Below are positions 15,287 through 24,317 of a stretch of DNA of 64,000 nucleotides, one piece after another. The DNA comes from Pseudomonadota bacterium. Lineage in GTDB: Bacteria > Pseudomonadota > Gammaproteobacteria > Steroidobacterales > Steroidobacteraceae. The notes under the pieces were generated by a model. That model made no database searches, was not told the origin of the DNA, and saw nothing but the letters and a program-made list of their open reading frames with translations. A program made the translations under genes and the position numbers. Every line of letters begins with the position of its first letter. Positions within the stretch are counted from its first letter, which is position 1. The DNA lies in the NCBI GenBank assembly GCA_023423935.1, contig JAFAEQ010000055.1:62001-126000 (forward strand), written 5' to 3'.

Positions 15287-16668
15287 GATCGTGCCCTCGC
15301 GGTCTGTACATCGCCGCGTTGTGGTTCGCGGTAGTAGTAGCGTGAGTTCACTTCGCGCATGGCGAGGTTGCACAGGAAGCCGATGAACAGCAGGCCGCAC
15401 ATGATGTGCAGGGTGGTGGAGTAGGCCTGGGCCTTGGGGATGCCGCTTGCGATCTGGTACTCGCGAATGTAGTTGACCAGGACCGGGCCGAGTATTCCTG
15501 CGACCGACCACGCGGTGAGCAGTCGGCCATGAATGGCGCCGACGTGCATGGTGCCGAAGACATCGCGCAGATACGCAGGGATCGTCGCAAAGCCGCCGCC
15601 ATACATGGAGATGATGACGGCGAAGGCTGCGACATACAGTGTGATCGATCCGAGCCGTCCGAAGATCGGTGCCAGCCAGTACAGCACGATGCCGAGCAGG
15701 AAGAACACCATGTACGTGTTGCGGCGCCCGATGTAATCGGAGGTCGCTGCCCAGAAGAAGCGTCCCGCCATATTGAAGAGACTCAAGAGTCCAACGAAGC
15801 CTGCTGCCGCAGCAGCGGTGACGCGTCCACCGAAGATCTCCTGAATCATCGGCGAGGCCTGACTCAACACGCCGATACCTGCCGTCACGTTCATGCACAG
15901 CACGCCCCACAGCAGCCAGAACTGCGGTGTCCGCCACGCGACATCCACGTGCACGTTGGCGGTGGTCACGAGTTTGTGAGGCTGCGCTGGGGGAATCCAG
16001 TTCGCGGGCTTCCAGTCGCTGGCGGGCACACGCACGACGTAAGCACCGAACAGCATGAAGAGGCAGTAGAGCACGCCCATCACGATGAAGGTCTGGAGCA
16101 CACCTTCGGAGGTGGCGCTCTTGAAGTGATTCATCAGGACCAGCGACAAAGGCGCTGCGATCAGTGCGCCGCCACCGAAACCCATGATCGCCATGCCCGT
16201 CGCCATGCCGGGTCGATCGGGAAACCACTTGATGAGCGTCGAGACAGGTGAAATGTAGCCGATGCCGAGCCCGCATCCGCCAAGTACACCGTAGCCCAGA
16301 TAGATGAGCCACAACTGATGGAAGTGAATGCCCACTGCGGACACGAGGAACCCGCCGCCGAAACAGAGCGCGGCCGTGAACATGGCTCGGCGCGGTCCCA
16401 CACGTTCCATCCAGCGCCCGAACAAGGCAGCGGACAAACCCAGGAACACGATCGCGATGGAGAAGATCCAGCCGACCTGAGCGAGCGTCCAGTCGCCTTC
16501 GGCGGAATCGCCGATGCCGATCAGATGTGTCAGCGGCAGGTTGAAGGTGGAAAAGGCATAGGCCTGTCCGATCGACAGATGGACGGCCAATGCAGCCGGT
16601 GGAACCAGGAAACGGTTGTAACCGGGTGGAGCGATCGTGCGCTCGCGGTCGAGGAAGGACAGTCTCAC
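15283..16668 (-). CDS. Oxalate/formate antiporter (OFA) family MFS transporter
   Basis: About 461 residues and twelve predicted helices. Family signs include the N-terminal NRFLVPPAALAVHLSIGQAYAF region, GRWMERVGPRRAMF in loop 2-3, and GGCGLGIGYISPVSTLIKWF. OFA members exchange oxalate, formate or other monocarboxylates. The longest reading begins at a TTG (16698); the GTG at 16668 has GAGG eight bases upstream and is preferred. It is followed by the coupled 32-residue membrane peptide. No oxalyl-CoA or formate genes lie nearby, so the substrate stays open. Confidence 0.9.
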   Translation of the reverse strand: MRLSFLDRERTIAPPGYNRFLVPPAALAVHLSIGQAYAFSTFNLPLTHLIGIGDSAEGDWTLAQVGWIFSIAIVFLGLSAALFGRWMERVGPRRAMFTAALCFGGGFLVSAVGIHFHQLWLIYLGYGVLGGCGLGIGYISPVSTLIKWFPDRPGMATGMAIMGFGGGALIAAPLSLVLMNHFKSATSEGVLQTFIVMGVLYCLFMLFGAYVVRVPASDWKPANWIPPAQPHKLVTTANVHVDVAWRTPQFWLLWGVLCMNVTAGIGVLSQASPMIQEIFGGRVTAAAAAGFVGLLSLFNMAGRFFWAATSDYIGRRNTYMVFFLLGIVLYWLAPIFGRLGSITLYVAAFAVIISMYGGGFATIPAYLRDVFGTMHVGAIHGRLLTAWSVAGILGPVLVNYIREYQIASGIPKAQAYSTTLHIMCGLLFIGFLCNLAMREVNSRYYYREPQRGDVQTARARS

Positions 16669-17004
16669 GGCATCATCCTCGGGAATGAGTTGGAGCAACG
16701 CAGGTCACCCTCACGGGGATCCTCAGGTCCGCACGCCCGCTGGATCGCAACTTGAGAGTTCGGCTGCGACTCGATTGCGCTGCCGATGCGTTGCATCGGC
16801 ATGTCCAGCGCGTGGGTACGGATTACGAATGTAGCCGTGCGCGACATCGGCGAGCTCGACGCAGCGTCCTGCGAATGCTGCGCGAGCTTCGTGGCTGACC
16901 GGGCGGGAACGCATCCAGCGAACGCATCCCGATGATCGCGATTCATCTGCCGCCGCTGAGATCGGAGGGTGGTGCTGATGAAGTAACGATGTCTTGCGAC
17001 GACA
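16669..17004. other. Intergenic stretch without a recognisable gene
   Basis: 336 bases upstream of the MFS gene and downstream of the lipoprotein gene at 17005. ORFs here look like chance frames. It must hold the MFS promoter; no clear operator, repeat or terminator was seen. Confidence 0.4.
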
Positions 17005-17487
17005 TTACGCGGAAGGGAAGGTCGCATCGATCTCCGCACCATCCGGTCCCTGGCAGCGACCTTCGCCACCACCGGACATTCCGGCAGATGGACGTACCAG
17101 GCGGAAGTTGCAGCGCAGATGCTCACCGTTCGCGCTGCTCAGATTCGCGAGAACGCGCCCCGAGTAATGAGTCATGAAACTCGTGCCGCCGTCGTATCCC
17201 CAATACGGCCAGCCACCCCAGCGCCGTCCCCAGCCGACCCACAGCGGACCCAGATCGTCGTAGCGCGTTTCGGTGGTGATCTGAAAGAAACGTCCTGTGA
17301 AGGACTGTCCCGTCTTGGCCACGGTGGCCGTCATCATTCCTGAGGTGGCGCCTTCTTCGCTCCAGGAGAATGTCACGGCCGATCCTCCGCCGCGGGTTTC
17401 GCCGGTCCCCACGCCCGTGGTCGTGCACGCCGTCATGAGGGCGGCAGCGAGCAGGAAGGAACCCGCGAGCCATGTCTTGCTGAGCAT
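17005..17487 (-). CDS. Lipoprotein of unknown function
   Basis: A 160-residue protein with signal MLSKTWLAGSFLLAAALMTAC and a cysteine in lipobox position. The mature chain is Gly- and Trp-rich in the middle (WVGWGRRWGGWPYWGYDGG) and beta-rich at the end (LRCNFRLVRPSAGMSGGGEGRC). A Ser/Thr/Gly linker follows the lipid anchor. ATG 17487 has a GGAG site upstream; longer frames are rejected. It is monocistronic. The layout is like small outer-membrane lipoproteins of unknown function; no family is assigned. Confidence 0.75.
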   Translation of the reverse strand: MLSKTWLAGSFLLAAALMTACTTTGVGTGETRGGGSAVTFSWSEEGATSGMMTATVAKTGQSFTGRFFQITTETRYDDLGPLWVGWGRRWGGWPYWGYDGGTSFMTHYSGRVLANLSSANGEHLRCNFRLVRPSAGMSGGGEGRCQGPDGAEIDATFPSA

Positions 17488-17711
17488 ATTGTCGTCTCCG
17501 TGCATGCGACAGCGTGATGCTGTGGCTTCGCTCCCCACTGTGCGTGACAGATGCAGCGGAACGATTTCCTGAAGCCATCGCAGCGTTTCACGCGTAACCG
17601 TCAGCGGTTCACTTCATCTGCAACTCCCGATCGGCACGCCGACATCGAGCCGACTCATTCGATGGCAAGGCTCACAGCTTCTCTCGCGAGAGCAGGGACA
17701 GGAGCCGGAGC

Positions 17712-18080
17712 ATGAGAGCGATGACGGAACTTCCGAGACGCGTCGCGATTGCGGGCGCGTTCATCGTGGGCTGTTCGATCTCCACGGAGCTGGCGGACAG
17801 TCGCCCCATGGTGCGTCTGATCGGTGGAGATATCGCGCGCGCGTCCGATCTGGCGGACGTATTGCCTGATTGGGCGTTGTGTCAGCGAGGCCATGAATGT
17901 CTGAGCTCCGGTGCGCTCGCATTCGAGCAGCGAGATACCGCACAGACTTCAGGTCAAGCCCGTGTCGAGCCGGGCGCACCCGAGCGCAAGACTCCTCGCT
18001 TGGTAGTGCCTGGCGCAGAGCAACTCGTGTGGCCGATCGCGAAGAGCGTCGAACGCACGGTCATCGATACGCGAATTTAG
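17712..18080 (+). CDS. Possible small secreted protein
   Basis: 122 residues, starting MRAMTELPRRVAIAGAFIVGC, which looks like a short signal, possibly with a lipobox (FIVGC). GGAGCCGGAG lies immediately upstream. The rest is low in distinctive features. The candidate has no strong family sign and could be a chance ORF, so confidence is limited. Confidence 0.42.
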   Translation: MRAMTELPRRVAIAGAFIVGCSISTELADSRPMVRLIGGDIARASDLADVLPDWALCQRGHECLSSGALAFEQRDTAQTSGQARVEPGAPERKTPRLVVPGAEQLVWPIAKSVERTVIDTRI

Positions 18081-18165
18081 GCAAGCGCTGACCATCGACG
18101 TCCTCGCGCTGCGCAGATGGGCATCGGCCAGTCGCGTTTGCGATGCACGATGCCGAAGACACCAT

Positions 18166-18369
18166 TCAATCCCAGAGGAATGTCGTGAGAAGGGCAAGCA
18201 CGACCAGCAGCACAATCAGAGCAGCGGGCAGCATGAGAATGCGCTCTTCCACCGCGAAGTCCTGCTCCTCAGGAATGTCGTCCTCGCTCGCGGGCTTCGA
18301 CGGCATGTCGGCTTCGGAGGATGTCGTGTCGTCTGCCGATGCGGACCGATCGGACTTGCGCTTCTTCAT
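18166..18369 (-). CDS. Small tail-anchored membrane protein (67 aa)
   Basis: Starts MKKRKSDRSASADDTTSSEAD, a charged, disordered N terminus. It ends in one hydrophobic helix (MLPAALIVLLVVLALLTTFLWD) at the C terminus, so a tail-anchored topology is likely. The ribosome site is weak. It lies between the ORF at 17712 and the LpxR-type gene. Function unknown. Confidence 0.5.
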   Translation of the reverse strand: MKKRKSDRSASADDTTSSEADMPSKPASEDDIPEEQDFAVEERILMLPAALIVLLVVLALLTTFLWD

Positions 18370-18572
18370 GACGGCAGCCTGTCACGCGCTTAGGCCGGAT
18401 GGATTTCTGCATCGGCACGCGCAGTTTCATTCGCAACGCCATTGACTGCGAATGCTTCGCGGTGCCCACAGCTGCGTGTCGTTACCTGTGAAATGCCGAC
18501 GCGACTGTGTGAAACGCCGCGGCAGTGCGGTCCATGGACGCTTTGCTCTCATCGATTGCGAGAGGAAGCGCC

Positions 18573-19577
18573 ATGAGAAGTGTCACGCTCGCTGCGTGGG
18601 TCTGCGCTATCGCTTCAGCGCTCACGTGCCTCACCGCCGCTGCGGAGACGACTCGCACGATCTATCTGGACGACGATCTGTTCAGCGGCGTGGGGACCGA
18701 TGCCGACTACACGGGCGGCGGTGCCCTGACATTCGCAGGAGAGCTCGAAGCGAATACTCCGCGAAGGCAGGCGCGGTTGGCGGCCATGGATCGCTTCTTT
18801 GGGATCCAGTCCTCCACGTACCGTTATGAGCTCGAGCTCGGCGTTGCAGCGTTCACGCCTTTGGATATCAGCCACGACGAGCCGCTGTGGAGCGACCGGC
18901 CCTACGCCGGGCTCGTGTATGTCGCCGCTACGCTCGAGCAGATTCATGATCCCTATCGGTCGGCCGTCACTTCGCTGGCGATTGGCGTTCTTGGCAGCTC
19001 ATTGGTACCGCGTGCGCAGCGTCGGATCCACCGCACCATGGGATCGGTACAACCGCGTGGCTGGCATCACCAGATCTCCGAGGGGAACGAGGCGACGCTG
19101 CGACTGATGCATGAACGAAAATGGGCTGGCGAGATCGCACAGCTCGGCAACTCGCGTGCGCAATGGTTCTACCGCGCAGGTGCAGGCCTCGGATTTCTGA
19201 CCGACGTGAGCGCCGGCGTCGGCGTGCGAGTCGGACGATTCGCCGACCCCACCTGGAACATCCATGGATCCCCGACGGGCTTGAGCGATCGCGGCGTCGC
19301 AAGCGGCGGCGATGAGGGCGACAGATTCTTCTATGGCACGCTCTCTGCGCGCGTGCCGTTGTACAACGCGCTGCTACAGGGACAGTTTCGGCATAGCGAT
19401 TTCAGAGTGCCGTCCGATCGCATCAGGCGGCTGGTGCCCGATCTGACGCTCGGCTTTCTCCTCGGATTACCCAAGGGCCGCGACATGCACTACTTCGTCC
19501 GGGCGCAGCTATCGGACGTGCGCCTTGCACATCGCAGCGACACGATCGTGTATGCAGGCCTTGCGCTGTCCTGGTGA
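18573..19577 (+). CDS. LpxR-like lipid A 3'-O-deacylase (outer membrane)
   Basis: A 334-residue outer-membrane beta-barrel of the LpxR (DUF2219) family, which removes the 3'-acyloxyacyl chain of lipid A. Signal peptide up to AAAE, then IYLDDDLFSGVGTDADYTGG, matching the family's N-terminal active-site segment. RPYAGLVYV and GWHHQ also fit; the histidine of GWxHQ is the likely catalytic base. Salmonella LpxR has Asn-Asp at the first active-site pair; here Asp-Asp is seen, so activity is not certain. GAGGAAG precedes the ATG. It is convergent with the TonB receptor, with ten bases between stops. Confidence 0.86.
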   Translation: MRSVTLAAWVCAIASALTCLTAAAETTRTIYLDDDLFSGVGTDADYTGGGALTFAGELEANTPRRQARLAAMDRFFGIQSSTYRYELELGVAAFTPLDISHDEPLWSDRPYAGLVYVAATLEQIHDPYRSAVTSLAIGVLGSSLVPRAQRRIHRTMGSVQPRGWHHQISEGNEATLRLMHERKWAGEIAQLGNSRAQWFYRAGAGLGFLTDVSAGVGVRVGRFADPTWNIHGSPTGLSDRGVASGGDEGDRFFYGTLSARVPLYNALLQGQFRHSDFRVPSDRIRRLVPDLTLGFLLGLPKGRDMHYFVRAQLSDVRLAHRSDTIVYAGLALSW

Positions 19578-19587
19578 ATCGGCGAAA

Positions 19588-22125
19588 TCAGTAGCGGCCG
19601 TCGAGTCTCAGCATCGCGGAGCGCGGCTCGCCGTACCAGTTGTTGACGAACGACGATCCGAGCGTCTGGTAATAGACCTTGTCGAAGATGTTGTTGACGT
19701 TCAGGGCGAGCTGCCAGTTCGGGGTGATATCGAAGCTCGCTCGCAGGTCGAGCGTTGCATACTCGCGCTGGATCACCTTGATTTCGGCGCACCAGAAGAC
19801 GACTTCTTGCTCACAATAGGTGCCGCTCGTCGAGTAACTGCTTTGCGCATGCACGCTGCCGCCGAGGGTCCAGCGGTCGAGCTCGCCGGGCAGCCGCTTG
19901 CTGGTCCATAGCTTCAAGAGGTGAGTGGGGGTCGCTCTCGACAGCTTGCCGCCCTCACCGGATTCGTTGCGATTGAAGACATAGCCGGCGCCGATGAGCC
20001 AGTCCGGCTGTAGCAATCCTGTCAACTCGATATCGACACCTTCACTGCGATGCGTTACACCGAGGACGCAACATGCCAGTTCTCCGCGCACTGGACTGGG
20101 TCTGCTGTCGTACACGGGAACATTGCGCTGCGAAATCCGGTACAGCGCGAGCTGCCCGTTCAAGGCGCCACCGTGCCAGGCGCCCTTGATTCCGGCTTCG
20201 AGGTTGATGCCGCGTGTGGGATCGATCGGGCTTCCGTCGATCCGGAGGCCATTCCCATAGCGGTAGATATCGACGTAGCTCACGTACAGCGAGTAATGGT
20301 CGTTGAGGTCATGCGTCACGGCGGCATAGGGTGTAAGAACGTCGCTGTCGCCGAACCTTCTGTTTATGCTCGCGCTCTGCTGCCCGCCTCGTAGAATCAA
20401 GTCCGTCCTGATGTGGTGCGCATTCAGCCGCGCGCCAGCAATCACGGACCAGTCCTCCAGATACATGCGCCAGGATGTAAACAGTCCGGTCTGCTCCTGG
20501 GTCGTATCGAGGTCGTATTGGACTGGCGGGGTCAGGGTCCGCGGCGAACCGGGGTAGCGCGATAGATCGGGCTGATGAATGTCGCTCAGGGCCGGACCGT
20601 AGCTCACGTAATGATTCAGTATCAGATGCGCACGAACTCGCGCGAAATCCGCGCCAAAGGCCAACTCGTGACTCTGTCCTAACCAGTCGAAACTGCCGGT
20701 GAGCGTGAGATCGAGCGCGATTTGTTCGTGAAGAGATGGACGATCCGTAGCGGCGGCCTCCGGCGGCCTGCGCATCGCATGCGTGACGGGATCGATCGCA
20801 GAACCGAACTGCGCGTACGCATGCTCCGCGTCTCCATTCCAGGATGAAGTGTTCAGGCGGACTTTCCAGCGATCCGCAAACTCGTGCTGCACCTGCAGAT
20901 ACAGCTCGCGTATGCGGGTTCGATAGTTTGCCCAGTCGAACGTCAAGGACGTATCGCGCGGCAAGTGGGTATCGTCGCCATTGGCATAGAAGGGCAGTCC
21001 GCCAACGAAGGGCACGGCATCGTCCCGCTGATAGCTGCCGCCGACTCGGAGCAGCGTCTGCTGTGGTACGAGGTCATACTCCATCACCGCGAAGATTTTT
21101 TTGCGCTCGAGACTGGCAGTGTCGTAGAAGTAGCCGCGCTGCGAGTACAACGCGTCGGCCCGCCCACGCAGTCGACCGTCGTCGGTCAAAGGCCCCGTGA
21201 GGTCGGCCTCGAACCTGTACTGGCCCCAGGAACCTGCACTGGCATCCATGGACAACGCGTAATTGCGCAACGGCCGCTTGCGAATCATATTCACCGTGCC
21301 TCCGGGGTTGCCGTGGGTGGTGAACAACCCGTCGGCACCTCGCAGGACTTCGACATGCTCGAACTCGTTCAGATCCGGGGTGCCCAGCATGAGCAAGGGC
21401 GATTCCGCATGCGAGCGCAGCGCAGCGCCGCCGTCGACGTGGAATGTCGTGATCTCGAAGCCGCGGGCGTAGAACTTCTGATCTGCCGAGTTCGTGCGCG
21501 TGAGCGTGATGCCCGTCGCACGGTTCAGGGCATCGGCCAGGTCGGTGCTGCCCTGCTGGCGCATCTGCTCTTGCGAGATCACGGAGACGCTCTGCGGAAT
21601 GGCGCGCAGGGCTGTATCGGTGCGCGTCGCCACGAGCCCTTCGGCGCTGGCATTGACGACGACTTCCTCCATGTCGGTGCGCCGACCGGAGCTTCTTCTC
21701 GCATCTCGCGGCGCCCTTTGTTCGTCGGTCCCGGCGGTTGCTTCGTGCGCTCTCGCCTCAGTCGTGACGTCTGCAGGGAGGGCTCTGATCTCTACGGTCT
21801 TGGGATTGAGCACACGAAAAGTCAGCGCCGAGCCGGCCAGCAATGCCCTCAGCGCTTCATCGACGGTGTGTGTTCCGGAAACCGCAGGTGCCGTTCGACC
21901 CTGTGTGAGTCGCGAAAAGAAAATGATCTGCACGCCGCTCGTGCGTGCAAATTCCTGCAATGCACGGCCTAACGGCAGACTGGCGATGTTCAGCTGATAC
22001 CTGACGGGCTCTGCGCCGAGCGCGATCTCGACCTCGCCACAGATGCCAAGAGCGAGCACGAATACAGCAAGCAAAGTGGAGCAGGCCCGCGGGTGGTGAC
22101 TCGCTTTGTAGTGGAGTGCGCTCAT
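19588..22125 (-). CDS. TonB-dependent siderophore receptor with N-terminal signalling (STN) domain
   Basis: An 845-residue FpvA/FecA-type transducer. Order: signal peptide (to about residue 37); STN secretin-like domain (YQLNIASLPLGRALQEFARTSG to EIRALPAD, about 40-120); linker; plug domain (AIPQSVSVISQEQMRQQG, VEVLRGADGLFTTHGNPGGTVNMI); and a 22-strand barrel ending in LRLDGRY. The STN domain interacts with FecR in the periplasm. The gene overlaps fecR by four bases (ATGA), so receptor, anti-sigma and sigma form one cell-surface signalling unit. The ferric ligand is unknown. Confidence 0.95.
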   Translation of the reverse strand: MSALHYKASHHPRACSTLLAVFVLALGICGEVEIALGAEPVRYQLNIASLPLGRALQEFARTSGVQIIFFSRLTQGRTAPAVSGTHTVDEALRALLAGSALTFRVLNPKTVEIRALPADVTTEARAHEATAGTDEQRAPRDARRSSGRRTDMEEVVVNASAEGLVATRTDTALRAIPQSVSVISQEQMRQQGSTDLADALNRATGITLTRTNSADQKFYARGFEITTFHVDGGAALRSHAESPLLMLGTPDLNEFEHVEVLRGADGLFTTHGNPGGTVNMIRKRPLRNYALSMDASAGSWGQYRFEADLTGPLTDDGRLRGRADALYSQRGYFYDTASLERKKIFAVMEYDLVPQQTLLRVGGSYQRDDAVPFVGGLPFYANGDDTHLPRDTSLTFDWANYRTRIRELYLQVQHEFADRWKVRLNTSSWNGDAEHAYAQFGSAIDPVTHAMRRPPEAAATDRPSLHEQIALDLTLTGSFDWLGQSHELAFGADFARVRAHLILNHYVSYGPALSDIHQPDLSRYPGSPRTLTPPVQYDLDTTQEQTGLFTSWRMYLEDWSVIAGARLNAHHIRTDLILRGGQQSASINRRFGDSDVLTPYAAVTHDLNDHYSLYVSYVDIYRYGNGLRIDGSPIDPTRGINLEAGIKGAWHGGALNGQLALYRISQRNVPVYDSRPSPVRGELACCVLGVTHRSEGVDIELTGLLQPDWLIGAGYVFNRNESGEGGKLSRATPTHLLKLWTSKRLPGELDRWTLGGSVHAQSSYSTSGTYCEQEVVFWCAEIKVIQREYATLDLRASFDITPNWQLALNVNNIFDKVYYQTLGSSFVNNWYGEPRSAMLRLDGRY

Positions 22126-23171
22126 GTGTCGGGGCCGTCGTCATGGAGTGCGACTCGGTGACCGCCGTTCCTGTCCGGGCGGACGAGCACGCCGGGAATG
22201 CTCGATAAAAAAGACAGGAACGATTCGGCATCGTCCGTTCTGAAAACGCCAGTAATGAGCTCGTGCCGCAATCTGGTATCGGCAATCTCGATGCGTCCTC
22301 GGTTGTAGCGGTTGAACTCTTCAGCCACCTCTCCGAGTGGACGCTGCTCGAATATCAGCTGCCGCTGTGTCCAGGCCGTCGCGATCGCGATGTTCGTGCC
22401 TCGCTCGAGAACGGGCGGGCCGACATTGGTTACGATCAGTCGATCGTTCGCTGCAAGGGTCGGCAGCGCCGCCGCGGACTGCGTGCCCGCAGCAGTAATT
22501 GCGACCAGGCCCTCGACGACCGTGACCGTCGTGCGGTCCGGTCGTTTGTCGACATCGAATTGAGTGCCCACCGCGCGCAACACGGTAATCCCGGCGTCGA
22601 CCTCGAACGGACGTGACGGATCGTGAGCGACATCGAACAGAGCCTCGCCCTGTATCAGGTCAATTTGCCGTTGGCGCTTACCGAGCCGTACCTCGATCTT
22701 CGAGGCCGTATTGAGCGTCACCCGTGAGCCGTCGGTGAGTTCCACGGAGCGCTGCTCGCCGAGTGCAGTCTGGAACTGCTGTGGGCGATCGAGCATGAAC
22801 CATGCGGCACCCGTGGCGAGCGCCACCGTGGCGGCGAGCCCCCATTTCAGTGGCGCTGCAGCAAACGTTTTGCGCTGATGCTTCGCTCCGAGTACCTGGG
22901 TGCTCGCAAGCGTCGCGGGCTCTTGCGGTGACTGTCGGGCCGCGCGAATCAGTTCTTCGGCGGGGTCCGTTGGCCAACTCACGTGCCCGGGCTTGAGTGA
23001 CTGATGGACGCGAGCGATGCGCAAATAGGCTTCGACCCGTTCGGGTGATCCCGCGACCCATTCGCCGAACTCCCGATGGTCCGCGTCGGAGGCGCGCTCC
23101 CCATGGAGTGTCACCCACCAATGAGCGGCTTGCTCCGTCGCCGAAGCGGGAATGTCCGTGTCTTGGGCCAT
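22122..23171 (-). CDS. FecR-type anti-sigma factor / sigma regulator
   Basis: A 349-residue single-pass inner-membrane protein. The cytoplasmic N-terminal FecR_N/DUF4880 part (EQAAHWWVTLHGERASDADH, FGEWVAGSPERVEAYLRI) binds the sigma factor. One membrane helix (LKWGLAATVALATGAAWFML) follows, then the periplasmic FecR domain (LGEQRSVELTDGSRVTLN, FDVAHDPSRPFEV, VRAVGTQFDV) and a C-terminal STN-like region. The ATG at 23171 begins four bases after the sigma stop; longer upstream reading would run into the sigma gene. It is coupled to the receptor gene by a four-base overlap. Confidence 0.95.
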   Translation of the reverse strand: MAQDTDIPASATEQAAHWWVTLHGERASDADHREFGEWVAGSPERVEAYLRIARVHQSLKPGHVSWPTDPAEELIRAARQSPQEPATLASTQVLGAKHQRKTFAAAPLKWGLAATVALATGAAWFMLDRPQQFQTALGEQRSVELTDGSRVTLNTASKIEVRLGKRQRQIDLIQGEALFDVAHDPSRPFEVDAGITVLRAVGTQFDVDKRPDRTTVTVVEGLVAITAAGTQSAAALPTLAANDRLIVTNVGPPVLERGTNIAIATAWTQRQLIFEQRPLGEVAEEFNRYNRGRIEIADTRLRHELITGVFRTDDAESFLSFLSSIPGVLVRPDRNGGHRVALHDDGPDT

Positions 23172-23175
23172 TCTT

Positions 23176-23664
23176 CTAATTCTCCGCCGCCTCACGCAGG
23201 CCTTGATAGCCGCGCACCAGGTAGCGTCTGACCTGCCAGATGCTGATGTCGAGATCGTGCGCAATCTGTTCCAGGGAACGCTGATCGCGCAGTTTAAGCA
23301 CAACGACCGCTCGTATCATCGGCGAAAAGCTCGAAAGGGCGAGATCCAGCTGCTGTTGAGTTACAGCAGCTTCGAACTCGACGTCTGCCTCGGGGTCATT
23401 GGCCCATGAATCATCTTCCTGCGGCACGTCCGGATCATGTGTCTGCTCGGCGCGCCACTGCCTCAAGGCCTGAGCGGCGAGCCGCATCAGGTAAGCCTGG
23501 GGATCCTGCACTTCGCTCAGATTCCGTGCGCGTAGCAGCCGCTCATGAGTTCGCTGTGCCAGATGCCTGATGTCGACGGCACCGGGCATGCGCCGGCCCA
23601 GGAACCCGAACAGATTGCGGTTCCAGCGCTGCCGCCATGAGGCCACGAGAGGCTCGTCAGACAT
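23176..23664 (-). CDS. FecI-like ECF RNA polymerase sigma factor
   Basis: A 162-residue ECF sigma factor of the iron-starvation type. Region 2 is FGFLGRRMPGAVDIRHLAQRTHERLLRARN and following; region 4 is AVVVLKLRDQRSLEQIAHDLDISIWQVRRYLVRG, with the helix-turn-helix. It is first of a three-gene unit with the FecR and receptor genes. By analogy it directs transcription of the receptor when ligand binds. No clear Fur box is seen upstream. Confidence 0.94.
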   Translation of the reverse strand: MSDEPLVASWRQRWNRNLFGFLGRRMPGAVDIRHLAQRTHERLLRARNLSEVQDPQAYLMRLAAQALRQWRAEQTHDPDVPQEDDSWANDPEADVEFEAAVTQQQLDLALSSFSPMIRAVVVLKLRDQRSLEQIAHDLDISIWQVRRYLVRGYQGLREAAEN

Positions 23665-24317
23665 GTTGATGTGTCTGCGGTTGGTGAACAGGTGTGGCTA
23701 CAGTAGTTGCAAAAGCGGGCGCATGGGCGCCGGTGAGCAAAAAAAGATCCGGCCAGCCGAAGCGCGACCCTGCCACTGACTGCTCCAACCCGGCTGTCCG
23801 GACACTGCGATGGCCAGATGCCGGGTGCCGGCTGCTTCGAAGTAACGATGGTAGCGCTGCCACTCTTCGGGCATCGATCCCGATCGGTGTCCTTCGTGGT
23901 TGTAGAGGCGCACCGTGTCGGCTTCGATGCGGTCTCGATGCGCACTGAAACCAGGCAGGTTGCTGTTGTAACCGCGTGCGTGAGGCGGGTTATTCGCGTG
24001 CAAGTAAAGAGTCGGATTCTGCTGACAACAGGCGCGGCTGACGCTCAGGTTGAGCTCACGGAAGCGCTAGCCGGCGTAGCGCAGGGTTAACCCGGTTGAA
24101 CAGCGCGAGGTGATGGAACGACAGAGAAATCAGAATCGCTGCATCCACCTCCAGCACGGCGGCACTCGAGCCGCTGTTTCATGGATTCGCAGATAGCGAG
24201 TGCCTGCGGCGTTCGGCGCGGCGTCTGCGAGTGATGCGAATCATGCCAAGTCATAATAGGCAGGGCGGAGCTCGGTAAGTACGTTGTCTTTCAGCCGAAA
24301 GACAGCGAGGTGGCAAG
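23665..24317. other. 653-base stretch with no confident gene
   Basis: Separates the divergent sigma gene and OmpR-type regulator, so it holds both promoters. A minus-strand frame at 23698-24003 reads like a protein in its middle (EADTVRLYNHEGHRSGSMPE), which may be a decayed gene fragment. It has no recognised family or ribosome site. The rest shows no repeats or RNA genes that I can support. Confidence 0.4.

Noticed and set aside
15188..16312. A 374-residue minus-strand reading ending in the 32-residue peptide
   Set aside because: Most of it is an alternative frame of the MFS gene. Only the last 32 codons, starting at the coupled ATG, are taken as a gene.
23698..24003. A minus-strand frame with a protein-like middle
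   Set aside because: No ribosome site, no family match and a poor C terminus; kept only as a note under the intergenic region.
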